Assembly: GCF_907164915.1 (NCBI RefSeq)
Contig: NC_061868.1
Span: forward strand, 42,919,774-42,983,773
Source: Impatiens glandulifera
Lineage: Eukaryota; Streptophyta; Magnoliopsida; Ericales; Balsaminaceae
Direction of reading: 5' to 3'
Length of the DNA stretch: 64,000 nt
The notes beneath the pieces were generated by a model that was not told the origin of the DNA, made no database searches, and was given only the letters and a program-made list of their open reading frames with translations. The translations under genes and the position numbers were made by a program. Shown here in pieces: positions 42,728 to 54,417 of this stretch. Position 1 is the stretch's first letter. The number at the start of each line of letters is the position of its first letter.

Positions 42728-45700
42728 TCACGAGAAGAGGGACCTACTCCGATTGCGCTCGAGCCTAGCTTCCCTCTGTACACGATATGTAATATGAAAC
42801 CAAAATCACAATCATTCCACCTAAGGACCTATTTAGGCTAAGTTCAAGAAATCATTCATTACAGATATATACTCCTTTACCTCTTTTTTCTTGCACTCTT
42901 TGTAAGCATCAAAATGCTCTTGACATTTTGATTTTTCTGGCATAGATTTTTCAAGGCCTGTGTATTAGTTAACATTCCAAGGTCAGATATTATTGCCAAA
43001 TTCTTTTGTTCTTAAATGCAAACAAATTTCAGACTGATTCGTAAAAAGTAAGGGCTAACATAGCTCAAATAGAAGATCTCATGTTTGATTCCTAATAAGA
43101 AAGCCCTAAGTTGAAGTGGGGGTATGACAATGGGAGGACGCGATAACTTTCTCGAGAGAATAAACTCTGATTTCAGAATAAGGAAAAAATATAGATACCA
43201 GATACATTTACATCCGAAGAAGAAAACTGTCACAAGCACTTCATATAAATACACTGCTAAATGAAAGTGAAGTTACCATGCATTATACAATAGAAATCCA
43301 TATTCTAACAAGAAGTGTTGTGTCTTTGTTCATTAAAGTGGAAAACAGATAAGAAAATTGGTGAAGATATTGACTACACAGCAAAGATTGACTAGAACTC
43401 ATTGAGGAAGAAGGAAAATAAGAATTGGTAAAGCATTAGAAGATGAAAAATGGAGATAATTGAAATACTCAAAGGGGACAGTTAGTTGATTCTAGCTCTT
43501 TATATATAACTTTTTGTGCTATTTTTATTATTGAAACAAATTAATCTCTTTAAAATGGTTATATTATGAAGATCTTAGGGATGATAAGTAATTCTTCATC
43601 AACCATCATGTTGTTCCCTCAGCACAACTCAGGTTTAAGAAAAGATCACAATACGATTGGGTTAATAGGCCTGATGGTTATTTTATTTGTTTGATCTTTT
43701 ATAATGAATAAAATGTGTTGGGTATATATGAGTTACTCAAAGGGGGGAGCTTAATTAGATGCAATGATTTCTTAATTCTTATGCAGGTACTTTTTGAAGA
43801 CAATAAGAAGTAAGTGATGGATTTTATTTCTAATTGTTTTGAAGACAATGCAGGTACCTCACGTTTTGCTGTAATTACTAGGAAATTATATACTTGATTT
43901 CGAAAGAGAATTGAGGTGTAACTAGCCTTGGATGATGAGAAAAAGGTTTATGCCAGTACAATATAACAAAGCAAAACCTAATAACTTTTCAGTAATCAAT
44001 CTATCCAATGCTGGTGAATATGAATTTTTACTCTAGTTTGTCCTTGCAGCCTTCTATATATATTCTATACAACTTCTTATCTCTATCTTACTGTTTCTTT
44101 TGCTAATAAAAACTAAAATGTATTGTTTTTTATGATATAAGATGCCTAATTAGATTGGATATAGGGATTCAGGCTGAGCTGATCCTTGGTACCATTGTGC
44201 GAAGACAAAAATCCCCTGTTGATTCAGATGGAGACTACTTACAAGACAGAGTTACTTTTAGTGAGGAAAAATTGAAGGATTCTAATAGCAAGGCTGTAAT
44301 GATGGCATGGTAGAAACCTCTATTGGAAGCTCATGCAAAAGCTATAAGCATTAGTGGTGGTGGTCAAATCTTGAACATTGGTTTTGGGACGGGCCTTGTG
44401 GACAGTGCTATTCAACAATATTCTCCTCTTTCCTAATACTTAGAAGGCGAAAATTAAACTAATCTCTCAGGTTTCACATCAAGATAGCGAGCACTTCTAA
44501 CATCCATTTCCTCAATACAATGATAACACATACAAAAGCAATGAAATTGAATGCAAACTCGAAAACAAAACAAAACAAAACTTTTCAGTAATCAATCTAA
44601 TATATCTTCTTCCTAACCTGACACTTAGAAGGCGAAAATTAAACCAATCTCTCAGGTTTCACATCAAGATAGCGAGACACTTCTAACATCCATTTCCTCA
44701 GCACAATTATAACACATACAAAAGCAAAGAATGCAAACTCAAAAAACAAAGCAAAACCTAAGACCTTTTCAGTAATCAATCTATCATATCTACTTCCTAA
44801 CACTTAGAAGGCGAAAATTAAAGTAATCACTCAGGTTTCACATCAAGATAACGATCACTTCTGACATCCATTATTCCTCAATACAATGATAACAAATACA
44901 AAAGCAAGGAACGCAAACACGAACTCAAAAACAAAGCAAAACCTAAGAACTTTCCAGTAATTAATCTATCATGTCTTCTTCCTAACTAACCTAACACTTA
45001 GAAAGCAAAAATTAAACCAATCAGGTTTCACATCAAGATAGCGAGCACTTCTGACATCCATTTCCTCAATACAATGATAACACATACAAAATCAAAGAAC
45101 GCAAACACGAACTCGAAAACAAAGCAAAACCTAAGAACTTTCCAGTAATCAATCCTCATATCTTCTTCCTAACCTAACACTTAGAAGGCGAAAACTAAAC
45201 CAATCTCTCAGGTTTCACATTATAAGCGATCACTTCCGACATCCATTTCCTCAATACAATGATAACACATTCAAAATCAAAAAATTCGAACACGAACTCA
45301 AAAACAAAGCAAAACCTAAGAACTTTTCAGTAATCAATCTATCATATCTTCCTCCTAACACTTAGAAGGCAAAAATTAAACTAATCTCTCAGGTTTCACA
45401 TCATGATAGCGTACACTTCTGACATCCATTTCCTCAATACAATGATAACACATACAAAAACAAAGAACGCGAACTCAAAAACAAAGCAAAACCTAAGAAC
45501 TTCAGTAATCAATCCTCATATCTTCTTCCTAACACTTAAAATGCAAAAATCAAACCAATCTCTCATGTTCCACATCAAGATAGCGAACAACATCCATTTC
45601 CTCAATACAACGATAACACATACAAAATCAAAGAACACAAACTCGAAAACGAACAAACAATCACCATAATAACAGACAAATCGTAATTTCAGAGAATCAG

Positions 45701-45811
45701 TAGAGAAAGAGTCTTACATTTTAGCGAAGCAGTATACTCAGGATAACATTGAGAATCAGAAAACCTTGCCGTGCTAGGATACGCCGACTCAGCTTTCGTC
45801 GTCGCCATCAT
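42728..45811 (-). CDS. Small twin-CX9C (CHCH) protein, Cox19/COX23-like
   Basis: Three tiny exons, 45718-45811, 42881-42957 and 42728-42775, join in frame (219 nt, 72 aa; 71 aa if the second of two adjacent ATGs is used). The peptide has CYPEYTASLKC and CQEHFDAYKEC, a pair of Cys-x9-Cys helices forming the coiled-coil-helix-coiled-coil-helix fold, followed by the basic tail KKKEREARLERN. Proteins of this kind are imported into the mitochondrial intermembrane space and oxidised there by the Mia40 relay; COX19/COX23 members assist cytochrome c oxidase assembly. The order and tail match the plant 'Cox19 family (CHCH)' protein typified by At1g02160. Intron 1 is 2.76 kb and filled with a satellite and a gene scrap. 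Both introns are GT-AG. Confidence 0.9.
44173..44436 (+). pseudogene. Broken exon of an RMT2-like protein arginine methyltransferase
   Basis: After an intact splice acceptor (gggattcag), an open frame reads AELILGTIVRR, RVTFSEEKLKDSNSKAVMMAW, a stop (TAG at 44311), KPLLEAHAKAIS, then ILNIGFGTGLVDSAIQQYSP. The last part is the SAM-binding motif I of plant RMT2/GAMT-type methyltransferases with an ankyrin N-terminus. The match ends at the start of the satellite. The retained acceptor suggests a copied piece of genomic DNA, not a retrotransposed mRNA. It lies antisense in intron 1 of the CX9C gene. Confidence 0.75.
44438..45662. repeat. Intronic satellite: seven copies of a ~180-bp unit
   Basis: Units begin at about 44438, 44623, 44802, 44996, 45179, 45360 and 45534 (periods 174-194). 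Each runs acttagaaggcgaaaattaa, caggtttcacatcaagatagcg, catttcctcaatacaatgataacac, then aacctaagaactttcagtaatcaatc. A partial unit (aaaacctaataacttttcagtaatcaatctatc) sits at about 43975. The array abuts the 5' splice side of intron 1. Confidence 0.9.
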
Positions 45812-46247
45812 AATCTGATCTCCCTCAACAAATACCCTAATTTCAAATAATCCAACTTATTATTTTCCTTTTAATAAATCACAATAATTAATTAATTACA
45901 TAATTAAAACTATTAACTACTAATCCATATTATCCAACCGCTTTCCCGGCGTTAGTAATTAATACGGCGATTCAATTTTATTTTATTTAAAAAAAAATTA
46001 TAATCTTAGAATTTTTCTCGGGCTGCGCTCACGGTGCACGTTAGCCGTGCCACCTGTTCCTCACCACCCTAAGCGGTGGTCATTTTCTCTCTCATCATTC
46101 TAGATCTCGAAATCAGCCGCACACGGTTCCACCCCCACCACCACCACTTATAACCCTAAATTCACTCTCTCTCCTCTCTCTTTAAAAACATGCCTTTCTT
46201 TCCCCCACCGCCATCATCATCAACAACCACCGCCGCTTCAATCATCA
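45812..46247. promoter_or_regulatory. Shared divergent promoter region, CX9C gene and trihelix gene
   Basis: The two start codons are 436 bp apart and face away from each other, so both promoters and leaders must fit here. The right part (46080-46200) is a CT/CCA-rich leader of the trihelix gene. No TATA box is obvious. Confidence 0.45.
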
Positions 46248-47279
46248 ATGGCAATGGTTACTGCAACAATCGCATCTCCTTCATCAAATCAAGACATACC
46301 CACCGCCGTTCCCGTCTCCGTCACCCAGAAACCTCCATCCACGCGCCGCCTCCCTCCGCCGTGTTGGTCTCACGATGAGACCGTTGCTTTGATAGAAGCG
46401 TATCGAGATAAGTGGTATTCTCTTCGGCGAGGGAATCTTAGGGCGAATCATTGGCTTGAGGTTGCTGATGATATCGCTAATCGATGCTCCCCCGCGATGG
46501 GGAATCAGCCGAAGACTTCTGTTCAATGTCGACATAAGATGGAGAAGTTGAGGAAACGGTATAGATCGGAGATGCAGAGAGCGGTGTCGATTCCTGGGAG
46601 TAGTCGTAGGTTTTCTTCTTCTTGGGTTCATTTTAAACATATGGATTCATTGGAAAGAGGACCTAATGTTGCTGCTGTTCCTCAAGTTGAATCTGCTCCG
46701 CCAGTTCAGGATGATGATGAAGATGACGAGAATGAGATCGATGATGATGAAGAACTGTATCAAGCTACGATTAAACGGCATGTTCCGTATAATCGTGGCG
46801 GATATGAAAACGGGAATGGAAGTGGAGGTGTGAATGGGTTTCGGATCAGAATTCCTGGGGTTGTTCGTCCAAACGCGGTGATGCCAGAAGTTAATAATAA
46901 TAATAATAAGTACAGTAAATTTGGGGGGAGTAACCCTAGTTTTGGATCTACTACTAGGGTTATGAAAGATGGGTATTCTAAAATGGGAAAGATGGATGAA
47001 TCATCAGGGAAGAATAAGAGGAAGAGGGGGGGAGATCCGGTGGAGGAGATGGCATCTGCAATAAAGTCACTTGGAGATGGGTTTGTGAGGATGGAGAAGA
47101 TGAAGATGGATATGGCAAGAGAAGTTGAATCGATGAGAATGGAGATGGAGATGAAACGGACAGAAATGATCTTGGAATCTCAACAAAGGATTGTTGAGGC
47201 ATTTGCTAGGGCTGCTTGTTCAGAGAAGAAAAGCAAGATGAAGATGAAGAGGATGATGATGCATTCACCTGAATCTTGA
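46248..47279 (+). CDS. Trihelix (SIP1/ASIL-type) transcription factor
   Basis: Single exon, 343 aa. Residues about 37-112 form a MYB-like trihelix DNA-binding domain: CWSHDETVALIEAYRDKWYS, RGNLRANHWLEVADDIANRC, KTSVQCRHKMEKLRKRYR. The three Trp-type helix anchors are present. An acidic stretch rich in Asp/Glu follows (about 154-170), then a Gly/Asn-rich linker, a basic KNKRKRGG that may be a nuclear signal (about 254-261), and a Met/Glu/Lys-rich coiled coil with EKMKMDMAREVESMRMEME (about 283-320) ending in QQRIVEAFARA. This architecture fits the SIP1 clade of plant trihelix factors (ASIL1/2, ENAP), nuclear regulators of seed and stress genes. A second ATG in another frame at 46190 opens a short overlapping ORF, which I take to be incidental. 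Confidence 0.92.
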   Translation: MAMVTATIASPSSNQDIPTAVPVSVTQKPPSTRRLPPPCWSHDETVALIEAYRDKWYSLRRGNLRANHWLEVADDIANRCSPAMGNQPKTSVQCRHKMEKLRKRYRSEMQRAVSIPGSSRRFSSSWVHFKHMDSLERGPNVAAVPQVESAPPVQDDDEDDENEIDDDEELYQATIKRHVPYNRGGYENGNGSGGVNGFRIRIPGVVRPNAVMPEVNNNNNKYSKFGGSNPSFGSTTRVMKDGYSKMGKMDESSGKNKRKRGGDPVEEMASAIKSLGDGFVRMEKMKMDMAREVESMRMEMEMKRTEMILESQQRIVEAFARAACSEKKSKMKMKRMMMHSPES

Positions 47280-48312
47280 AGCTTCTTTCTTCTTCTTCCT
47301 CTGTCTGCTAAAGATTATTATTATTATTAATTATGTCAGGTTGGTTAACAATCTTTTGTTTCCTCAATCAAATCAAATCAATCAATCAATCAGGTATGAA
47401 CAAACAAATGCATGAAATCTCTGATATATTTAGGCTGAGGTCAATCTTTTTGGGTTTTTATTTTGTTCTTGTGTATGTTCTAGTGACTGACTGACTCTGT
47501 TATGAGGTTATGAAATTTCTGAATTTTCAGACTTTTACCTGTTTTTGTCCATGTTATTATAACTAATTCTGAAATCAAGATAGAATTTTGAATAAAGAAC
47601 ACATTTAAAAGTTTATGGTAAGAGTCGACTTAACGGACCAAAAGGTACTCAGTAAAGTCGATTTAAAAGATCAAAATGTTACCGACTCGATTTTATTTAA
47701 AAACGTTTTGAAGAAGTTGTGACTATGGGGTGTACTAGGCCTTCCAATAACTGATATTTAAAAAGTCAATTCCTTTTACTAATATTATCAATGGGTATTT
47801 ATTACCTTAATATATTTATACTTGATTTAGTGATTTAATTCATTTTTTTGAGTTTAATAATATACATAAAAAAGTATTAGAAATCCAAGAATGTGCACAT
47901 AAAGAGTAAAAGACAGAGAAACAAGTTGGGCACATGCACTATACAGTATACACTAGGGATGGAATCCTTACAACTGTCATGTAGCATTAACATGTTTAAT
48001 TCATTTGACTAAAAATGCAAGAACAACGGGTAAAACTGCGAATAAGAATAAGATCGGGGACCTAAGAGAGATTATATATTCATCATTATGAGGCCATTGA
48101 TGAAAAGCTACCCATCTGTACATACCAATTGATTCCAAATACAAAATACCCAAAGTTTAGTAAAATGACAGCAAAAGAAGCTAGGTTTATAGCTAGACAA
48201 ACTAATTAAAGACATGATGATTCATGTAATAATAGTAATATAAGTAATTAATCCTAGCTAGCTAGCTAAAAACTACAAGTTGGGCATTATGAATCATGAT
48301 TGAGACGTTGAA
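47280..48312. other. Intergenic region between convergent genes
   Basis: It contains the trihelix 3' UTR (pyrimidine-rich, with a (TTA)n near 47316 and caatcaatcaatcaat near 47380) and the cyclin 3' UTR. No other feature. Confidence 0.4.
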
Positions 48313-49125
48313 TTAAACAGCAGCAAGTTGCTGCTGTAATTGGTGTTGATGGGAGCTGGAGGAAGACGACTGATCTTCATCGTCGTCGTCGTCTTGATCA
48401 TCACTGAACCACAAGCAGTGAAGCAGCTTCTTTGATCTAATTCCTACATTCAATGATGATGACATCTGATCATCTTCATCATTATCGTGAACTGCTAAAT
48501 CAAACGGCAGAGGCTGAATCATCATCACAGTCATCATCTCCTTGTGGAGATAGGAACAATAGGTATAGAAAGTGGATGGAGTCACATTCAAATGAAAACC
48601 CAATCCAAATAAGAAATCCACTTCAAGAAAGTTCATCTCTTCTGTGCTAATTCCCCCCACTTTCCCATAATAAGCATTGTTGTAATACCTTTAAATTAAT
48701 TCATAAATAATACTCATATTACTGAGAATATTCCAAGAAGAAGAAGATGAACGAATGAAGGGAAGAACTTACATGTCATCCATGAATTTGGCGGCTACCA
48801 TGACACTGGTGATGAGCAATCTATGAACATTGAACGAATTGATGGGCAAACTCGGCTGCCTTTGAGCAAATCTGTCCAAATAAACGTAAGCCACTACGAA
48901 GCACGACGGGCTGCAATTCGCATACTTGAATATCCTCTCCAGATAGCTCTGAATTGAGATGCTTGGCCTGGTGAGGCCATGGAAGACTGAGATCTTCTGA
49001 GTCCTGAACCCACGGCTGAGATCATTCGTCTCCGCCACTCGTTGGAGGAGACAGGGGAGGAATTCTATGAGTCTCGGCATCTGTCTCTCCAACAATTCAC
49101 CCATTGAAGAGCGGACAGGGAACAA
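48313..49125 (-). CDS. U/P-type cyclin (CYCU4-like)
   Basis: Two exons, 48773-49125 and 48313-48688, GT-AG, encode 242 aa. The cyclin box is complete: RVAETNDLSRGF, ISVFHGLTRPSISIQSYLERI, FKYANCSPSCFVVAYVYLDR, then PSLPINSFNVHRLLITSVMV, KVGGISTEEMNFLEVDFLFG and LNVTP. Plant P/U cyclins bind CDKA and resemble yeast PHO80-type cyclins, linking phosphate or sugar and brassinosteroid signals to cell division. The C-terminal ~60 residues are low-complexity (Asp-, Ser- and Gln/His-rich), as is common in the group. Translation may instead start at Met8 (MGELLERQ), because related proteins begin near that point. It is convergent with the trihelix gene, with no sign of shared regulation. Confidence 0.93.
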
Positions 49126-50809
49126 GGAACAATAGTAATAGTAATGGAGGAAGAAGAGAGAAGAAGCCCTTCTTTTATGTTTTATAACAGCAACATCCTG
49201 TGGGTGGTCGTTATTTAGTGGGTATATTTCTTTTATATATTGTTTATCTAATTGACAAGAATAGCCTTGGATATTTGAAATCTCGTGTAGCTTATGACCC
49301 GGAAAGTTTGTGGGTTGAGTTGGATTTGGAATCTCTTTTGGAGTTCAAAACTTGACTTACAATGGTGGGAAAGTTTGGTTAAACGAAGAACTGGCAATTA
49401 TAGCTAGAGAGAGAATATATATAAATATTAATTGAATAGGACAAACCATGGAAGGTAGTGGATTGGTAGGTTGCCATACTTTTCATGTGATTACATGTGA
49501 TTAATGGCTATTGATGATGGATGGAATCCTACATATGGGTCCCTGTTGCATGTGGTTAAATATGATTATACATATAGTTAGATAACTAATTTTGAATCTA
49601 ATCTAACATTTAACATTTAAGATCTCACATCTTCAAGATTATTCATTTATTAACTCTTAAGCATATTTCACTGGACAAAAGGTTAATAAAGACAAAGGAA
49701 ACATGAATGATAATCTATATAGAACGAAGAGATCTCGGAAACCTTGAGTTGGATTATTGGAGGGATTTCGAGATGGCTTGCGGGGGAACTCTGATGTTGG
49801 TTTTCCTTTTGTTTCGTTTAGAGAATTGTTTGAATGGGTCCCTAGATAAGAAATAAATAAGTTTATAAGTTATAATATTATAAGTATAAGAAACTAATGG
49901 TAGATAAAATAGGGTGGGTGTAGACAAACAATATTGAGGGAGAGACAGTTGCATGTTATCTGGCAAGCTAAGCCAAGCCAAGCCATTGTTTTCTAGATCT
50001 CAAGGGCATAAAGGTCTATAAAAAAACATGAGCTTTCTTTAAGATTTGAGAAAAAAGAAAGGGAGACTTATGAATATGTTCCCAGCCAGCCAATTCTCAG
50101 TTGCTCTAACATGGTGGCAAGCCAATAATTAATGGGATGCTCCACATTCTCTTCTATATATATATATATAATAATATTTGACTACAAATAACCGGGTCTG
50201 ACACCACAACGCACGACCCCAGGTTCGTTTGAGGGTTTGACCTGTTCTCGAAACTTGGAGCGATTAATTAAAAAATACATAAGAGTCTATGTGCAACAAT
50301 CTAACCAACTAAGCTAAATAACTTTTACTAATTCAATCAAATACCTTCAATTCAATTAATATGCAGGTATGACATTGAAAACATTCATAGCTTAACTCAA
50401 GCTAAATCTAAATATCTAAGTGATTTTCGATAACAATAGTTTTCAAATCAACTTAATTATTTCGATTAAGTCAAATAAAATGTGTTACGAAAACCTTGCA
50501 AACCTCTAATAATCTTTTCTTACTTGAATAATACAGTTCTAATATTCAAAGGGTGTTTTGTTACAAGCAGAAGAACAAGAAAGGGGTAACATTACATGGA
50601 AAAATATCACATTGAACCTTAAAGGATCTAAAGCCAAATTACAAAGTAGAACAAAATTTCTGAACAAGAAACTCAGGGTGGGTGGATGACATGATATCCC
50701 TTATAACTAAAGGAAGAGAAAATATGGGTTTTAAGTAAAATCATCATCTTTAGATGGTAATCTAACAATAAAGACAAAATAAACTAAGAATTTGAAATTA
50801 TAGGATACC
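49126..50809. other. Cyclin upstream region and spacer
   Basis: Promoter side of the cyclin gene followed by AT-rich DNA. A short ccaagccaagccaagcc repeat lies near 49973. At 50155-50345 a diverged repeat follows an (AT)n run: it has gggtctgac, acgaccccagg and, on the minus strand, a box A-like TAGCTTAGTTGG (near 50310). It is probably a distant relative of the Helitron 5' module or its tRNA-like part. No gene. Confidence 0.4.
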
Positions 50810-53033
50810 TTAAAGTTGGATAACAAGTGTTTCAGCTTCTTCTTCAACATCTTCACCCTCCTGGTTATGTTCTTCATAATCATCATCACCTGCCTCTGCC
50901 TGTATCATTTTGAATTCTTTTCCATCTAAAGGAATGTAAGACATATAACCAGCATCTTCAAAACATTTTGTTTTTTTCATCAACTCAAACAACCCTTCCT
51001 TACTAACACTATCTTCTTCCTTCTCACATAGCTTCAAAATCGACGCTACATTGACAGGCTTCGGCTTCCAATTATTGGATTCCACTATAGTTGCAACAGC
51101 CTCCTTCAAGCAAGACAATGCATCCGAACCCCTATTCTCTTGAATTCGACCTTCTGCAAGAATCTCCCACGAAGCAGCATTAGGTTTCCCTCCGGTTTTT
51201 GCCATATGGTTAAACAATTCCTCGGCTTTCTCCATTTTTCCATTCCTCACATGCCACCCCATAAGTAAATTCACAATCCTAGGATCATACGACGTCTTAA
51301 CCGATAACCATTCCTCATAAACCGTTAGGGCCCATTCGATGTCATCGAGACGAACCAATGAAGAAATCATCGTGTGGTAACCCAAGTTAGTCGCGATAGG
51401 AAATATTGACTTGTAAATTCCCCATATTCGTCCAACTTCCTCCTTGTTTCCCATATTCCCATACAAACTTATCAGATAGTGGTAAGGAATTCTATCCCTG
51501 CCTGTTATTCGGCTCTCAACCTCCTTCAAGCAGATAACTCCTTTCTCATGTTGCCTTAGTTTAATGTACATTGTAGCCATCGTGCTGAACGTTGTCCAGT
51601 TTGGATTAATCGTCGCATCCTGTTGCATTTCATTAAACACTCTTTCCATCCCTTCTACAGAATCTCGGGAACCATATGATGACAACCAAATGTTATAGGA
51701 ATACAAATCCAAAGGTAACCTTTTCTGCTTCATGTCTGAGATAATAGCGTCTACTTGATCGAATTCTTTCAAGCTCATATACATAGTCATCATCACATTC
51801 ATGGGAAGACAGTGATTTGCGTAACCCTTACTCTTCATATCATCTAATAACAATTCGGCTTTCTCTTTCATTTTTATCTTTCCATAGGAGTTCAAGAGAG
51901 CTCCATAAGTTCTCTTATCCTTTATCTTATCCGGCAGTTTCTGAAAGTACTCTTCAGCAATTGCTATTCCATGAACTTTAGCAATTAGGTCTAACTGAAG
52001 CGCTGTGTCACTAGAAGTTGTTCTGAATCTCTCTGCTCTATTGTTCATCCACTGATAAACCTGTATAAATTTGAAACTAACTCATCTCAGGTCAAAATCA
52101 TTACTCATACATAATCAGAAATCAAATCAGGATATGCATATAAACATTTATTTCAACAAAGGAAGCAAAATACAATTCATTCAGTAAATATGAATTTTTT
52201 ATTTTATTTTTTTGAATTAAGGAAAACTAGGACGTCACCTCCGTTTCAACACAAAACGCTTTCAGATGAAATCAAACCCGTGACTTTTTAGTCTCTTAAA
52301 CTCAGTAAACATGAATCTAGATACTAGAGAAATGGAATTACACCTCAAAATCATTAATCATACAGAAGTCAAATCAGGATATGCATATATCATACATTCC
52401 AAGGAAGCAAAATACAATTCATTCAGTAAACATGAATCTAGATATCAGGGAAATAGAATTAATTATATCTCAAAATCATTAATCATACATAATCAGAAGT
52501 CAAATCAAGATAGAAACATGAATCTAAAAAAATGGACAACGGGTTAAACACATAAACTCGCAAACACACTTAACCACACTTAACCGGTCTCGAAAGCAAT
52601 ACTTCAGAAAACATGAATCTGAGATATCAGGGAAATGGAATTATACCTCAAGAGCTATCTTAAAGCGTCTGAATTTTCTCAACTCTTTAATGACTCTGGA
52701 AAGTTCCCACTTGGAAATTAACTTACCCTCTTTCTCCAAATGATTCAAAACACTTGCCGCGCCTTTTTTGGGGTCTTCCATAAGCGATAACTTCTTGAAT
52801 ATCCCATTCCATTTCAGCTGCTGCGGCGGCCTTTTCTCGTAATCGACTGTTTTGTTGCCGAAGGCATTCGATATCTTATATCTTACGACTGGGAAACCGA
52901 TGTTGTTAACTCCCTGAAAAGATACAGAACCGCGAAATGTTGACGGTAGAGAGGAAGAGTGCGAAGTTGATGATGATAGATATACGTGACGATTCTGTAG
53001 GAGGGATTGGGAGACTGTGGATTGAAGCATCAT
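50810..53033 (-). CDS. P-class pentatricopeptide repeat protein (At1g02150-like)
   Basis: Two exons, 52647-53033 and 50810-52060, GT-AG, 545 aa. The N-terminal ~50 residues are Ser-rich and basic with few acidic residues, an organelle (probably plastid) targeting peptide. From about residue 150 on there are roughly nine degenerate 35-aa helix-turn-helix repeats, for example TYGALLNSYGKIKMKEKAEL, YSYNIWLSSYGSRDSVEGME, TTFSTMATMYIKLRQHEKG and PYHYLISLYGNMGNKEEV. There is no C-terminal E, DYW or SMR domain, so it is a P-class RNA-binding factor. The last 30 residues are very acidic. The close match of the N-terminal block (WNGIFKKLSLMEDP, ELSRVIKELRKFRRF) to At1g02150 is from memory. The RNA target is unknown. 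The intron contains tandem repeats of its own donor end. Confidence 0.93.
52080..52640. repeat. Tandem repeats inside the PPR-gene intron
   Basis: A ~110-130-bp block recurs, with aatcattaatcatac, aatcag(g)atatgcatat, gaagcaaaatacaattcattcagtaaa and catgaatctagat in order. Copies begin near 52090, 52348 and 52480, and the distal end of the block (ggaaatggaattatacctca) is the real donor end at 52630-52650. Confidence 0.75.
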
Positions 53034-54417
53034 TTCGTGGATTTCGAAGACGAAAGATTCAGGGAGGGAGGGAGGGAGAGAGTGAGTGAGGGCTTATAGG
53101 CAGTATTTTGAAGCTCTGTAAAGATAAGTTCTTGGTCGAATTTTTATTTCAAGATAATTTTGAATCAAAATAATTTTTTTTGAATGAATTATTATTTAAT
53201 TAAATTAAAAGTTTATATTAAAAATTAGTTAATAAATAATATAAAATAACAACTCTACATTTAATTCAAATAATTGATAATCTAACTATTATAAAATTAA
53301 AATTATTTATCAAATATTCAATGATAAATGTTGAAATAAAGCAACTAAACAAATAAATAATACATTATAAAAAAAATCTCAATAAAATATTTTAAACAGA
53401 GTTGAAATTATTTTTAAAGGTTAATAATTAATGTCTGAAAAAAAATACTGGAGAATTACTTGCACGGAGAGTTCTTATTTGAAAAATCAAATTCAATAAT
53501 TTTTTTATTGAAAATATAAAAAAAAAAAAAAAATTCACATCTAATAATTTTATCTATTTTGTTATCAAAAAAGGACATACACGAAATCATATTATTTGAA
53601 CTATAAAAATTTCAAAATAAAAAAAATCTGATTTCATTAAATAATATGCCACAACCATATACATTTTGATACTAGAAAAATGATATATAAAAAAATGACT
53701 TTTTAATAAAATATATGCTTTATTAAATAATATATATGTATAATTATTTATAAGCCACATATATCTATTTTTCTTTTAAAATATGACCTATCAAAATTAT
53801 GACTTTAACTTCAACTACTTAAAAATAATCATTTATAACAATAATTCTTTATACAGGTAATATTAAAACATTCAAATCAGCTGATATATCAGTTAAGATT
53901 TTTTTTTTATTAATCTTTTTATAATATCATTCAAATATTAATTTAAATAATATTTTAAAATATATATTACTAAAATTAAAAACATTTTTTCAATTAAACT
54001 CATCCCTACTAACTCCAGCTTCCAAACAAGAAAGAAAAAGTTGAAGGTTTAATATCATTTTAAAAACTTAACTGAAAATGAAAAGTTAGTATTTAAAAAA
54101 AATCAATTTATGGCAATAAATTTTGATTATAATGTTATTCTTACCCATTTAAGTTATTTTCATTGTGGTATATCGAAAAGAAAAGAAGAAAAAAACCTAG
54201 CCAGGGGTAAAATTTCCCGAAGAATCATCAAAGATTGTTGAAAGACATTAAATTAAGTTAACAACAATTGAGTTGATTTAATCAAATCACAAGCATCCTT
54301 GCCAACTTCTTCTATTTGCCATCTCCTTATTACCATGAATGAATACTTTAGGTTCTTTTACCTATAGAAAGGGGTAATAATAAATAACCGAGACGAAAAT
54401 TATATTTAACGACGAGT
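53034..54417. other. AT-rich spacer between PPR and ALG12 genes
   Basis: The first ~80 bases are the PPR leader with a ggaggg repeat (53072-53085). The rest is AT-rich with an A-tract at 53518-53532. The last ~200 bases are the ALG12 3' flank. No gene. Confidence 0.4.

Noticed and set aside
44438..45662. CRISPR-like array
   Set aside because: Units are contiguous ~180-bp tandem repeats without unique spacers, in a plant intron; it is a satellite.
45403..45669. 88-codon plus-strand ORF in the satellite
   Set aside because: It arises from repeat periodicity (two similar halves) inside an intron and has no independent support.
46284..46640. 118-codon minus-strand ORF opposite the trihelix gene
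   Set aside because: It is a shadow of the trihelix coding frame; it has Arg/Pro/Ser-rich composition and no domain.
48453..48650. 65-codon plus-strand ORF opposite the cyclin gene
   Set aside because: It is antisense to the low-complexity C-terminal part of the cyclin exon.
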